Positions 31,537 through 42,729 of a stretch of 64,000 nt of DNA are shown here, one piece after another (positions within the stretch are counted from its first letter, which is position 1; every line of letters starts with the position of its first letter). Location: NCBI GenBank assembly GCA_022570795.1, contig JAKUDP010000010.1, positions 1,550,001 through 1,614,000 on the forward strand. Reading direction: 5' to 3'. The notes beneath the pieces are model-generated. The model was not told the DNA's origin, made no database searches, and saw only the letters and a list, made by a program, of their open reading frames with translations. A program made the position numbers and the translations under genes. Source of the stretch: Sphaerulina vaccinii. Its lineage: Eukaryota; Ascomycota; Dothideomycetes; Mycosphaerellales; Mycosphaerellaceae.

Positions 31537-34500
31537 ATGGCAGAGACACAGGCTCCGGCTCCGGACAGTGTATTGCCAACACACCACCACCACCAAAAGC
31601 AGCAGACAGTCCTGAACTTGATCCCCGTAGGCCTTAGGGAAGCCAGTCTTGATTCGCCCACGTTCCGAGCAACGGCATTGCACTTCGCAGACAACATTGA
31701 TGCGGTCGAGAGATGGCTCGATGGCTACGTCAAAGCAGCTTCGCGACTCGTTGCAGAGGTGTCGTCTCTGGAGGCTGCTGTCAACTCGTTTCTGAGCCAC
31801 TCCATGCCGCCGGCGCCCATTAGTGAGGCAGTCCTCGACCACGACTACACCTTGCTGGCAACGCGAAGATATGGCGAAGGAGCACGAGAGTTCTGGGGTA
31901 ATACACTGCGAGGTGTCAAGCGCTATGATACAGCCGTCATCGAGCCCATCAAAGCCTTTCTCAATCAGGAACTGCGAATATTCAAAGACTCGAGACGTGC
32001 CATGGACAACGCACAGAAGGCCTTTGATGGCGTTCTCAGCCGCTACTCGGCCCAGAGCAAGGGCAAAGAGGCTTCATCGCTACGCGAAGAGGCTTTCCAG
32101 CTCCACGAAGCACGAAAGCTGTATCTCAAGGCAAGCATGGACTTTAGCGTGCAAGCTCCGCAGCTACGTGCCTCTCTAGATAAGGTAAGCAAGTCCTGCG
32201 ATTCCATCTGATATCAATTGAACATGCTCTGTGGCTCGGCACATGTTCTGCGTGCAGAAACACTTGTGATTCACTGGATGAATATGAGGGAGGAGCCACC
32301 ATGGAGTACTGAAACCTAATCCGTTGTGCAGCTCATTGTTCGCATATTCGCAGATCAATGGAAGGAAATGCGGCAAGCTCGAGAGTCCAGTATCGCGACA
32401 TTCGCAAAGTGGGGAAACGAGATGGAGCGCGTCCGTGGCTGGAGCCGAGAGATGGAGAATTCGGAGCGAGCTTTCAAACGAGAGCTTCTCACTGCACGGA
32501 AGATGATTGAGGAAGCTGCCGAGCAAAAGAAGAGGCCCTCTCGGGAGGTAAGTGTTTCGACAGACTCTTTCCCAGCTTCACTTATCTGACCCATGGCAGC
32601 TGGAAGATTATGCTGCATCGACCGTGCCGTACCTTGGCACAGGGGCATCTACTGCTACTGGAGCTGGTGATAGCTCTCTCGATATGGCTGAGAAGCAAGG
32701 CTGGCTTTTCTTGCGCACTATGACCGGACGTCCTGCAAGAACAGTGTGGTCGAAGCGCTGGTTCTTTGTGAAGAGCGGCATCTTTGGGTGGCTAATTCAA
32801 GGCACGCGCTCGGGCGGTGTCGAGGAGAGTGAGCGAACTGGTGTCCTGCTATGCAGTGTGCGCCCTGCTTTCCAAGAAGAACGCCGATTCTGCTTCGAAG
32901 TCAAGACCAAGGACCAGAGCATCATTCTCCAAGCAGAGACGCAACAAGAGCTTACCGAGTGGATCAGTGCATTTGAGGTGGCCAAGAGGAAGGCGTTGGA
33001 GGACCCCACCAGCACTGAGCAATCTTCATCATCCGCACCCGGCATAGATCCAGCCTTCGCAATCAGTCCTCCCATGGCACCGGAGTTCGCTGCGAAGCTT
33101 GGTGACGGACATGGAACGCAAACTAGCGAAGACTTTGGGCTTGGACTCATGTCACCTGAACGGGAAGGTACAGGCTTGGGAATCGCTAACCGCGCCAGCT
33201 TCGATGTTAACCCCCGCCGAGTGATGAGCTTAGAACGAGATGCCGAAGGAGGACTACGTGAAGCCTCACGCGATCATGCCGCGCGCATCATACAGAAGCT
33301 CGACCTGCACAAGAGATCTACCGCATCGCCACAAATAAGCCAAGGTCCAGCACCTGGTGGTGGCATTGCCAGTCTCATTTCGGCGAGCCACAATATCCTT
33401 CCTGTCGGCCCGGGTGTCGCGGATGGGCCAAAGCGAAACTTCACGATGCCTGCCAGCCATCAGTCAACAAGCAGCTTGGCACCGTCCACACTTGCGAACC
33501 CGCCCGCTGCCACTAACTTGAGTCATACCGCCGTGGTCGTGAGCGGAGAGAGGGGAATCAATCTCGGCCGTGCTGATGGGACGGGAGTGCCATCGGGCAT
33601 CCTCGCAAATCTATGGGGTAGCAGTAATTGGGGCCATGTCAACCGCCTAGGCCTGGGTGACGATACAGCGACGCGTAGGACGACTTCGCAGCCACCGAGT
33701 CCACGATTGCGCGCCATGTCTGTATCTCAAGACGACTCTATCATCATGGATGGACACGAGAGACCCAATGCCACAAATCCTCCAAGTGCAGACCTGGACC
33801 CGGATCTGGGACATCGAAAGAACTTGAGCATTGGTGGTGAGCTCTACAATACTACAGCGAAACCCCCAAAGGATGACACATCTGGTCTCGTTACAGTGGA
33901 TGACTATCCGTCATCCTATCCGTTGCCGCTGAAAGCACAGAATGCGCAGTTTCACACACTTTTCCCCCAAGTTGCCAAGGCAGAAAAGGTTGTTCTGGTG
34001 TTTCGCGCGACATGGAATCCAAACAATGAGCAAGAATTTCCAGGCCGCGTTTATGTCACAGCCCACGAGGTCTACTTTTTCTCCAACCACCTAGGGCTAG
34101 TGCTCGTCACCGGAGTTAGCCTCTCCGCCCTTAATGAAGTGACTGCGGCACCTGGTAGAGATTGCGATTTCATCTATCTGCATCTCCGGGAGGGCATTCG
34201 TCAAGATGATGCACGCAGACTTACAATCAAGGTGTTCTTGGAACCACTCAAGCTCCTGCAGCGTAGGCTCAACTTTCTGGTCCGCAATGCCCGTGCAGAT
34301 GAGCCCGAGGGACTTGAAGATATCTTACGAGTCCTCATCAAAATGGAGACTGAGCCTCAACATCGCAGGTCAAGCGTCGACAGCTGGGAAGATATCGTCT
34401 ACGAGGCACAGGACACAGTTGAAAGTGATCTTATGACACCCGAGCGACGTCGTGAGCGCAACATCAAGGCTAGCTTGAGGATTGATGGGAGTCTCTACGG

Positions 34501-35932
34501 TGAAACAGCCAAAACCGGCCGAGAGATCCAAAAGTTCAGACTCCCGGCACAGGCGGTTGTATATGCTCCGCAAGGCATGCAGAGTAGTGTCTCTCGAGAC
34601 TTCAACGTCAGCGCGAAAGCCCTATTCCATGTGGTTTTCGGGGACAAAAGCGCGGTGTTCCAGCTACTATATGCGAATCGATGGGCCACCAGTATCCTGC
34701 AGACACCATGGACCAAGACGGAACGTGGCCATTGGAGCAGACGCTTCACGAGCCAAGATCAACCGCTGACGGACACGCAAACGATTGAAATCTTCAATGA
34801 CCATCTCTGCTATGTGGTCACTAGTGAAAAGCATCCCTGGCGACAACCTTATGCCAACTCCTTCACCTTGACCACCAAATTTGTGCTCACCCACACAGCC
34901 AAGTCAAGATGTAAGCTCGCGATCTTTGAGAAGCTCACCTGGCACAAATCTCCGCCCATGCCGTACCTCAAACATCTGATAGAAAGGCAAGCATACAATT
35001 CATTGGAAGCTGATGCCTTGGATCTGTCGAATGTGGCTATGGACCAAGTAGCCAGGCTTGGTAACCACAGCAAAACGAACAAGGCAGTAGAGATCTTTGG
35101 TAACGTTGGACAGCATGCTCAAGCTGCACATCTTTCCGGTGCTCAAGTGCCAGCTAGTGCGTTGCCGGCAATGAGCACGACGGCAAACAAACCAATGAGC
35201 ATCGCGCAGCTGGTCTCGAACGACCTGTTCGCGCGCACTCTGAGTGCTTGCAGCGTGCTATTCGATCTCGTTATTGCTGTCGGCAAAGGTGCAATCTCAC
35301 TGTGCACTGCACACACCCTTCTCGTCGTGTTGTTAGCCATGTCCGCCCTATACAATAGCTGGCACGCGTATCGCGACGGACTAGTATGGTACCATGATCG
35401 AAGTGCGACTCGATTCATGTCCAAGATCGGTGTGGCGCCAGATGTGATGTTGAGCAAAGGTGTCTATTTGAACGACATCATCGACGAACTGGCAGTGTCA
35501 GAACCCGAAGTGAACCACACTATTCCAGCGCTCCCAGGCAGTAACTCCGAAGCGCGAAGGACATGTCGGACTACATTCCGTGAACAGCTCACGACATCGA
35601 CGTCTTTGATGCAAACGCCATCTCCAGGCGCACATCTCCAGCGCTCACGAGACTCACTGGCGCAGTACAGGCACGACCTACTCGTTGCCCTACGCGTAGT
35701 CAACCGAGTTGAGAGAGATGTCGTGCAGGCAGAGTTCGAAGACTGGGTACGATCGGAAGAGCATAAATGCGAGCGTGTCGAAGGCATGCTGCGCCAGTTG
35801 AGCGAGAAGGACACCCAAGCGAAAGGCAAGAAGCTCGCTTCGAAGGCAGAGCTGGGTGAGGACTTTGCAGAGTACTGCAATAGCTGTAGGATCGAGGTTG
35901 CAGCACTCGATAACAGCACCAAGTTGATATGA
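31537..35932 (+). CDS. SIP3: LAM3/SIP3-like BAR-PH-VASt sterol-transfer protein
   Basis: Three exons (31537-32184, 32332-32547, 32600-35932) give 1,398 residues, with all junctions in phase 0. Residues about 20-290 form a helical BAR-like region (ALHFADNIDAVERWLDGYVK and on). A PH domain follows at about 313-415 (KQGWLFLRTMTGRPARTVWSKRW begins it). Then a Ser-rich linker, a GRAM-like segment near 735-800 (FHTLFPQVAKAEKV), a VASt domain at about 935-1110 and a hydrophobic segment near 1175-1205 (CTAHTLLVVLLAMSALYN). This is the order of yeast Lam1/Ysp1 and Lam3/Sip3, ER-anchored proteins at plasma-membrane contact sites that are implicated in sterol movement. Its extreme 3' end is duplicated at 5253-5390. 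Confidence 0.9.
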
Positions 35933-36022
35933 TGAGAGATGTCAGGCCATATGTAGAGATACCCCAAGTAGCCATCGTAGCGTAACATCAAGTATGGTTG
36001 TGACTGGTCCTCCAAGAGCGAT
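35893..36022 (+). repeat. Source copy of the dispersed inverted duplication
   Basis: Contains the last codons and 3' flank of the LAM3-like gene. 35901-35969 is identical to the reverse complement of 5314-5382, with weaker similarity to about 36022. The similarity ends right where an AT-rich, RIP-like relic begins (about 36030). Confidence 0.85.
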
Positions 36023-36029
36023 TAGGTCG

Positions 36030-36235
36030 AAGGTACTATTAAGAGTAGTAACAAATGTAGAAAAAGTTTCTTGATAACTTCTAAGATTAAGTATTACTTC
36101 TATAATAGTCTCGATACTATTAGAAGCTAGTACTCTATCTGCGAGGCCTAATCGTCTCGCTTCTCGTAAGGGTATAGTTAGAGATTAGTATTTGCGCGTA
36201 TAAGAAGTGTCGATATAACGGGAATTAGTACTAGA
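36030..36235. mobile_element. Short RIP-degraded relic
   Basis: About 200 bp with the same base texture as the interior of the 14-kb retrotransposon: TA-rich, many TAG/CTA triplets, very few CA or TG dinucleotides (for example around 36070-36130). The borders are sharp compared with ordinary flanking sequence. I could not align it to a specific part of the large element by eye. Confidence 0.5.
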
Positions 36236-36811
36236 AATTATGAGGCTGTCGCCCCGCTCTTGCCGCCTTTACGACACGAGACCTTTCGAGACGCGTTTCA
36301 TGGAACACGCCTATGTCAGTTGAGAACTGTCTAGTAGTCCATGATCACTTCGAACATGTATTCGCATGTCGCATGGCTCGTCAAGCTGTCTGTAATCGAT
36401 GCTGACGGCTAGTCTACAGCTTAGCGTTCTCCTATGTCGGTTCCAGCTCCGAGCGCGGCACGATTTCACAGTACAAAGGTATTGGGGCTGACAAGTATTG
36501 AACATGAATGCACCTTTGATTTTTCATGTCATCTATTCTGAATTCTTTCCTTCTGGAGAGCCGCTGCTGCAGCTTCAGTACATACTTCGTGTCGCATGCT
36601 GGGTATCTGAGCTAATCCTTCCGAGCCTCACGTGCCGTGGGCAATGAGCGCTATATGCATTAAAGTCATTTCAATCCCCCGGGCGGCCACTTGCTTCACG
36701 CCCCTGTTTATGCCAGACCTGCCGGCTACCATACGCCTATTTCGCCTGTGCCATGCTTTTGATGATGTCAAGTGCGAGCCGTGAGTCATTCGTCGCGAAG
36801 ATGCCGAGTGC
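36236..36811. other. Intergenic, nothing recognised
   Basis: Ordinary-composition sequence between the RIP relic and the stop of eIF4E. No supported gene, repeat or RNA. Confidence 0.4.
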
Positions 36812-37641
36812 CTAAGCAGTGAACTTGGCCTTGGCACGACTGCTGCCAGCGTGGGCGGAATCGGCGTGTCCCGAGAACTCGACGCTCTCGTTGGGTCCAA
36901 GAGCAAGGACGTCCTTGAAGCGGGCGCCAATGGCGACTAGACGCTTACGTCCTTCATCGCGATCAGCACTCTCATCTTTGCGTCCCTTTGGAGGTTGGCC
37001 AGCAGTTCTTGTCCAGAGTCCAACACGCCAGAATGCCTTGCGGATGTTGACGACAACACCCATAACCTCACTGTCATTCTCGTCCTCCAGCATCTCGCCA
37101 ATGGCGGCGAGCATGATGTCCAACCAGGTCTCGTCGTTGGCCTTGCTGCCTTTGAATGTGTATGCCCAGCGACCGCCGTATTTGTTCTGTGGATCCTCCC
37201 ACTCTGGACGCACACCTTGCTTGAACAGGTGGTAGTCTGACTTTTGAGCAAGCTCCGAGGCAGGCGTGATGTTGTTCTACAGCGGGAGTCATGTTAGCAC
37301 CTGCACCAGCACAAATTGCGAAGCAAAGCGAGGAAGGCGCATTGACTTACGTAGATGCCCCAGAATTCCTCGACACTGTTGAAGCTGATGACCTCCTTGA
37401 GCAGCTCGTTCCAGTCCTGCTTGCCGCTCGGAGGCTTGGTGAACCACAGAGTCCAGGTGTGCTGAAGAGCGTGCTTGACGTTGAAGTTTTGCGGGTCATC
37501 GAAGACGGTCACGATCTTCTCGCTATCGCCATTGGCACCGTTGGTGGCATCCGTGAGGCCGCCTTCGGGAGAGATGGGAATGGTATCGAGCGGCACAGGC
37601 TCCGACGAGTTGGGTGCGCCATTTGAAGCGACTTCTGCCAT
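36812..37641 (-). CDS. Eukaryotic translation initiation factor 4E
   Basis: Two exons, 37641-37351 and 37276-36812, are separated by a 74-bp intron (GTAAGT..GTAG) and give 251 residues. After a variable Pro/Asp-rich N-terminus of about 55 residues come the eIF4E landmarks HALQHTWTLWFTKPP, WNELLKEVISFNSVEEFWGIYNNI, YHLFKQGVRPEWEDP and NKYGGRWAY, which include the cap-stacking tryptophans (in FWGIYNNI and PEWEDP) and the dorsal-face Trp that binds eIF4G. The C-terminus after the core is extended by an Ala/Lys-rich tail (AGSSRAKAKFTA). The insertion GQPPKGRKDESADRDEG sits in a surface loop. It binds the mRNA 5' cap in the eIF4F complex in the cytoplasm. It is divergent from RRN9. Confidence 0.95.
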
Positions 37642-37915
37642 GTTGCAGGTGGGTGGCAGTTGTGTGAAGGTGGAAATGGAAGGGAAGCCAGTCAATGGCG
37701 ATGTCTGAAGGATCCAGAAACGATGGAGTCGGCGACTAAGGGAGAGGATGAGGTTGTGTCGGGCGAGTGTTGTGGTGTTGTAAGGTAAGTTGAGGAAGAA
37801 GTTGTCTCCAGAAAGCGCGGTTCTGAACAATTCAAAGAGGAAGCACCAGCCACAACCGGTGGCGGCCGCTAGTTCTTTCCTTTGGGACAAACTTCACTTC
37901 ACTTCTTTCACGAAC
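37642..37915. promoter_or_regulatory. Divergent promoter between eIF4E and RRN9
   Basis: 274 bp separate the two start codons. The pairing puts a translation factor and an RNA polymerase I factor on one control region, which would suit growth-linked co-regulation (inference). No specific site identified. Confidence 0.5.
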
Positions 37916-39535
37916 ATGACTTCGACGATGGAAGGAGTGGATAACAGCGATGCTTCTCACTCATCAGACGAGGAGCGAGATGGCCGTTTTCATGGACCGG
38001 ATAACAGCTGGAGATTTTACACCAGAGATGAGCGTGAACTGGCAACTTCTTTGGATCAGATTGAGAATAACGACCTGATTGCCCATCTTTACAACACTCA
38101 TCGCTTGAAGCGTCGCTTGTATAGCGACAGCTCTACTGTGCGACCTTGGCAGAGCAAGCGAAACTGGTTCGCCCGTGACGAGGCGGGACAGATTCCCTTC
38201 CACCCAGATCGAGCCTGGACTGCGTGGCCCCTCGAGCCTGCTGATGTGCCGAGAAGTGGTGAACAATGGGGTGTATCTGTCGCGGATCAGGATGATGAAA
38301 CTGCAACATATCGACGCCACGAAGACTGGAAGCCCAGCTTACACCTACATGACTGCTTGCAAGCTGAAATATTACGTCAAGCCAAAGAGCGCTTTCGCGA
38401 ACGAACATTTTCAGGAGAACAATTCACACAAGTTGTACAGAACAACAGCTCGGTACGACGCTCAAGCTCAGTCAGCAGTGCAGAGGATTCCGATGGGTCG
38501 AGTCTGATGTCTGTATCCGTTACGCAAGGACAAGAATCAACAGAACAGAAGAGCGAGGAAACAGACGCTCAGCCATGTTTCACTGCCGACGAGGACTTTG
38601 CCGCGAGTATCTTGCGGCCAACTGTGTGTCATATCATATCCAAACTTGATGATATCCTGTTAGGTCTTCATCGCAGTCGTCGTGGCCATCACAGAGACCA
38701 GTCTCGATCTCGCACAAGGTCGCCAGCGTCGCGCTCTGCCAGTCGTGCGGCAAGGAGGCGATCGAGCGTAGACTCGTCGCTGCAGGAACAAGGACACAGT
38801 TCGCACTCTAATACACAGGCTCAGGATGCACCAGAGCCAGACCACATTGCTAAACAAAATAGTCGTCGCACTTCCTCACGAGACCATCCCAGGAGACAGG
38901 AGCTTGTCACTCGAGATTGGAGTGAAGTGCTCGGCGTTGCTTCTCTGGTGGGCTGGGACCAGTCCATAGTCGCTCGAGCGGCCAGTCGATGTGCTGCGTT
39001 GTTCGACGAGAGCATGACATTCCGAGCCATATCAGAGGCGTCAGCAGGTAAGGCAAGAGACAGTGGTGTCGAAGCTCAACAACCACCAGGCACAGTATCG
39101 TCGCTTGAGCAAGTCGAGCAGGATCCGCTTACAGCAGAAGGTGGCATTAGCGATGGCCACTACTGTCCCCATGCTTCTTGTGCTCGACATCTCGAGCCAT
39201 ATGCCCAGATGTGGCGGCTCAGAGAGCACCTGAAACGGAAGCACAAACATACTTCCGTGGACATTCGTGACATGGTAGGTAAAGCAGCACGGCGAGCTTC
39301 GAAATCGCCATGCACCTTGGTAGACAATGACTACCAGGACAGGGATGACCATCGAGCGGGCGGCCTATCTGTGCCACATGGGGGCACAGAGTATGAGGAG
39401 TATCTCCAGCCCGTGCTCATCAACATAGGTAGATCTAAGGATCGAAGGGCGCGCCGGACACCTAGCAGGGAGCACTTGAAGAAGGTGAACGTGGTGCAAC
39501 ATGACAGCCCGGAGGTGGAGGAGACGACTAGCTAG
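37916..39535 (+). CDS. RRN9: RNA polymerase I initiation factor RRN9-like protein
   Basis: 539 residues from ATG 37916; the frame is open further upstream but has no ATG. The N-terminus matches the Rrn9 domain: GPDNSWRFYTRDERELATSL followed by DQIENNDLIAHLYNTHRLKRR at about residues 23-65. A second conserved block, ILRPTVCHIISKLDDILLGLH, lies near residues 230-250 and is typical of filamentous-fungal Rrn9 homologues. A C-terminal CPHASCARHLEPYAQMWRLREHLKRKH is a C2H2-type zinc finger. Yeast Rrn9 is a subunit of the upstream activating factor for rDNA transcription. The middle is Arg/Ser-rich (HHRDQSRSRTRSPASRSAS). Assignment rests on the two blocks and is likely but not certain. Confidence 0.8.
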   Translation: MTSTMEGVDNSDASHSSDEERDGRFHGPDNSWRFYTRDERELATSLDQIENNDLIAHLYNTHRLKRRLYSDSSTVRPWQSKRNWFARDEAGQIPFHPDRAWTAWPLEPADVPRSGEQWGVSVADQDDETATYRRHEDWKPSLHLHDCLQAEILRQAKERFRERTFSGEQFTQVVQNNSSVRRSSSVSSAEDSDGSSLMSVSVTQGQESTEQKSEETDAQPCFTADEDFAASILRPTVCHIISKLDDILLGLHRSRRGHHRDQSRSRTRSPASRSASRAARRRSSVDSSLQEQGHSSHSNTQAQDAPEPDHIAKQNSRRTSSRDHPRRQELVTRDWSEVLGVASLVGWDQSIVARAASRCAALFDESMTFRAISEASAGKARDSGVEAQQPPGTVSSLEQVEQDPLTAEGGISDGHYCPHASCARHLEPYAQMWRLREHLKRKHKHTSVDIRDMVGKAARRASKSPCTLVDNDYQDRDDHRAGGLSVPHGGTEYEEYLQPVLINIGRSKDRRARRTPSREHLKKVNVVQHDSPEVEETTS

Positions 39536-39877
39536 GTCGGCTTGCTTGTGGGGGAGGTCGCCGAGCGCTCATTGCAGGCAGGAGTGTAATGGAAAAGAAG
39601 CAGAATCAATCATCGTTTCAAATGTCCCTGATTGTTGCAGCTTCGAGTCTCAAAGCCTGTGGCTCCCCATGACAGGTTCGTTATGTACAGTGCAACGAGC
39701 CGTAACCAAGCCGAATGTGATCAGGAAAGACTTCTAGTCATCCAAGGTGACAGACGACGCGCAGCAAGAAGTTGTCGCCCGTCTCTGTCTGTGTCTCTGC
39801 TGCAGTAGTGTCATCTCTGACAGCTTCGTCTGCGACGTGATTGGCAAAGTAATCGACGGCCTTCGAGAGACACTACT
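39536..39877. other. Convergent intergenic region
   Basis: 342 bp between the 3' ends of RRN9 (+) and the AT-hook-like gene (-). Nothing recognised. Confidence 0.4.
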
Positions 39878-40471
39878 TTATATTCCATCTTCCCCATCGT
39901 CTTCGTCATTCTCGGCTTTCACGTTCTCCTCCTTGTCGTCCTCGTCCTCAGCAGCAGCAGCCGGAGTGGTGGCCTTTGCCTTTCTGCCTCTGGTTTTCTG
40001 CGGAAATCAGCGCTACCCAGGATTTCGTGGTTATGCGGAAAACTAACCTTGGCTGGAGGAGGAGCCTCGCCTCCGTCCTCGTCATCGTTTTCTGCGGTGG
40101 CGGCTTTGCGACCTCGCTTCTTCGGGGCACTGGCCTTTGGCTTGGTGGTTGCTGTTTCGCTGGAGTCTCCTCCTCCGCCCGTAACAGCGGCGGCCTGAGC
40201 GGCTAGCTTCTTCTTGATTGCCGCCCAGGCATTGGCGGCCTGAGAAGTGTCAGCATATGGCCTAAAATTAGTGTAGAGGAATTTATGCTTACCGATTTCG
40301 GGTTGGTCATGCCAACCAGACCAGCCAACTTATTGTAATCGGGCTGCACGGTTAGCATTGAAGGCATGGAAGCCGCTCTGCGAGTATGTATACCTTCGGT
40401 TCGTCGTCGAAGCACAGCCATGCGCATGACATGAGCTGCTTCTCGCGTTCGGTGAAATCGCTAGTGGACAT
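39878..40471 (-). CDS. Small AT-hook-like, acidic-tailed chromatin-type protein
   Basis: Four exons assembled by hand (40471-40394, 40343-40293, 40239-40048, 39997-39878), all joined in phase 0, give 146 residues. Residues 1-55 (TEREKQLMSCAWLCFDDEP, PDYNKLAGLVGMTNPKS, AANAWAAIKKKL) form a helical module widespread in fungal hypothetical proteins that resembles a small Myb/SANT-like fold. Two KRGRKA / TRGRKAKA motifs look like AT-hooks, and the tail is nearly all Glu, Asp and Lys. The last intron uses GTTAGT as donor. A DNA- or nucleosome-binding role is inference. The large retrotransposon sits about 1 kb upstream of its start. Confidence 0.8.
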
Positions 40472-41494
40472 CTGTGAAGCGTCAGCCATGGATATCTGTG
40501 AATGCCTGGGCTCTTTGAAAGACAGACTGTGGGCGAGATTCGTGTTGTGGTATTTGTGCTGTCAACGGAGAAGAGTGGCGCTCGGAATGGTGCTCGAAGA
40601 ATCTTGTCGAGGTGGGAATAAGTTTGTTGTTTATGTGTCAAGAGAGATTCGCGGTTCAAGCTGGACGGTCTCCTAGCGACCGTTTCAGACCAGAAAGCTC
40701 ACTTGACCACATCAGCTTCACTTCGTGAAAGATCTCATATTTCTCCAAAAGACTTCGCAATCACGAGCAAGAACCACGTCGTTGGCTCCTGCTATGCACT
40801 CTACCCACCTTTGCGTTGCGCTCACATCGAGTACAGAACAAGGACTCTGACAGACTCTTGTCTGAGCACGACATGCCGCTCTCTCCTTCTGAGATAGTTC
40901 AATCTTGATACAAATCCTCGATCTGGCGCAGTCGCTCAGCCCCATCAGCCTCAAATCACAACGAAAGGTCGAATCTATGCCTTCACTTCAGTCTTTCAAA
41001 TTGGGCGCATAGTCTCAAGATGTCCCAATGGATGGTCAGAGGCCCTTCTCGAATGTCCAGTATTGGATTTGACACCTTGAGCGTTGCCGCTACGCCGTTC
41101 TTCACTTGGGTCGCCAGCCTTATGTCCAGCCTTCTGTCCAAGTCGAGTCTGCAGCAGACGACTTCAGCAAGCAACATCGAATGAGCCCACAAGGCTTCAC
41201 CACGTTCCGCTCCTAATTGTGGCTCCTCCGCATATATGCCTTCGCCTGCTCAGAGACTCCATAATCCGTCCACCCGTGTTACAATTTCTCATACCAGCAA
41301 TAGCTAGCAAAGGCAGCCGATCCTCGACATCTGCTCTTTCTGTAGGCTAGCATAAGCAGCCATATCAGTTCTCCGGCTACTGGAAGTATCGACTACTGTC
41401 GAGGTATCAACTGATATCGCAGCCCCGATGCTTTACGTAGCCATGGAAGGAGGTAGGAGCTTTCCCATGCCTCAGAGCTGAAGTTCTGGGATGA
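40472..41494. promoter_or_regulatory. Left flank of the retrotransposon, upstream of AT-hook gene
   Basis: About 1 kb of normal-composition sequence between the minus-strand AT-hook-like gene and the 5-bp target duplication. No coding region supported. With 55488-55824 it formed a single 1.36-kb divergent intergenic region before the insertion. Confidence 0.5.
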
Positions 41495-41499
41495 TATGT
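41495..41499. repeat. Target-site duplication, left copy (TATGT)
   Basis: TATGT directly precedes the 5' LTR and is repeated exactly after the 3' LTR at 55483-55487. Five bases is the usual duplication length for this class of retrotransposon. Confidence 0.92.
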
Positions 41500-41603
41500 T
41501 GTTACGTAAGAGCCTTGGCACACAACGTGCATACCTTCCAGTGTAGCGAGTAGATAACGAACACAATTACAATACTATGCACTAAATGAATTACTGCATA
41601 ACA
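41500..41603 (+). repeat. 5' long terminal repeat, 104 bp
   Basis: Begins TGTTACG and ends CATAACA, with the TG..CA termini of LTRs. It matches 55379-55482 along its whole length with three differences. All three are C-to-T or G-to-A at CpA sites (CCATG to CTATG, CTGAA to CTAAA, ATCACT to ATTACT), and in each the mutated base is in this left copy. The LTR is very short for an element of 14 kb. Confidence 0.93.
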
Positions 41604-41605
41604 AA

Positions 41606-41623
41606 TAGTAGCTCGCTATATAG
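41606..41623 (+). other. Possible tRNA primer-binding site (degraded)
   Basis: Two bases after the 5' LTR lies TAGTAGCTCGCTATATAG. Primer sites normally start TGG, and TAG would be its CpA-mutated form. I cannot assign a tRNA. Low confidence. Confidence 0.25.
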
Positions 41624-42184
41624 AAGCGACTAAGTTGTCTACGCAACTTACTACCTTAGTCTTCCAACTAAGGACAGGTTATAGAACTGCCACCTCGTAA
41701 AGCAGTCCTCTGGCCCACAAGTTCACCTTATCTATACTAACGCTGCCCTAGGACCTAGCGTAGCGACAATTAGATAACTATATAGTACTACTTTTATAAA
41801 AAATTCTACGACAACAACCTATATCTACTACTTTTAAAAAACTCTCAAAAGTATATACTAACTAACTACTCAAGCAAAGTAAGAGCAATAATAGAACAGC
41901 TACTATTAATAGTAACTACGGGACCCGTACGATTATAGAAGCCTAGTTCGTATCTACTAACTATCTAGCTCTTATAGTAGATTATAGTAACAAGCCTACT
42001 AAACTTTCTAATAAGTAGTAAAATTAAGTAGTAGCTACTTTTAGAAACTTTAAACTTTGCAAAAGTAGATACTTTATAGTTCCTACTTACTTAACTACTT
42101 TCTAACCTATATTCTACTTCTTACTTGTTACAACCTTATATCCTTTAGTACTATATATACTATAGATAGTATATAACCTTATAA

Positions 42185-42276
42185 TATAAAGACTTAAGAC
42201 CTAATACTTACTAGTACTTTTAAAATTAGATATAAAGACTTAAGACCTAATACTTACTAGTACTTTTAAAATTAGA
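42185..42276 (+). repeat. Exact 46-bp tandem duplication inside the retrotransposon
   Basis: Two perfect head-to-tail copies, 42185-42230 and 42231-42276, beginning TATAAAGACTTAAGACC. It lies in the non-coding leader before gag. Identity despite heavy mutation around it suggests that the duplication arose after the mutations. Confidence 0.9.
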
Positions 42277-42729
42277 TAATACTACTAATATTATATACTC
42301 TACTAACCTCTATTAGTATATTATAAGAACTAAAGCTTAGCCTATATCTACTAGAATAGTATAGCCTATACTTTTAATCTATAAGACTTATAGCTATAAT
42401 ATAGCGAACTTACAAGCGCAATTAAGCATTCGGTAGGAACGTAGAGTCCTATACCTAGTAACAATATACTAGTATCTACTATAGATTTAGAGACTTTATA
42501 TCTAGGAAAGCCCTACTATAGCCTATCTAAAGCTAACTTGGTTCTTACTAACTAGACTATAGTCTAGTTTCGATAGCTACCTATAAAGGAATAAAAGGAC
42601 GTACTTACCTTAGATTAGCTTTTACTAATCGATTACTTTTATTAAGCCTATAGCCCTCTAGCCGCCTACTAGTAGCCTACTAGTATACTAGTAAAGCGCT
42701 AGACTAGAGGCTCTTCTATCGACTATAGA

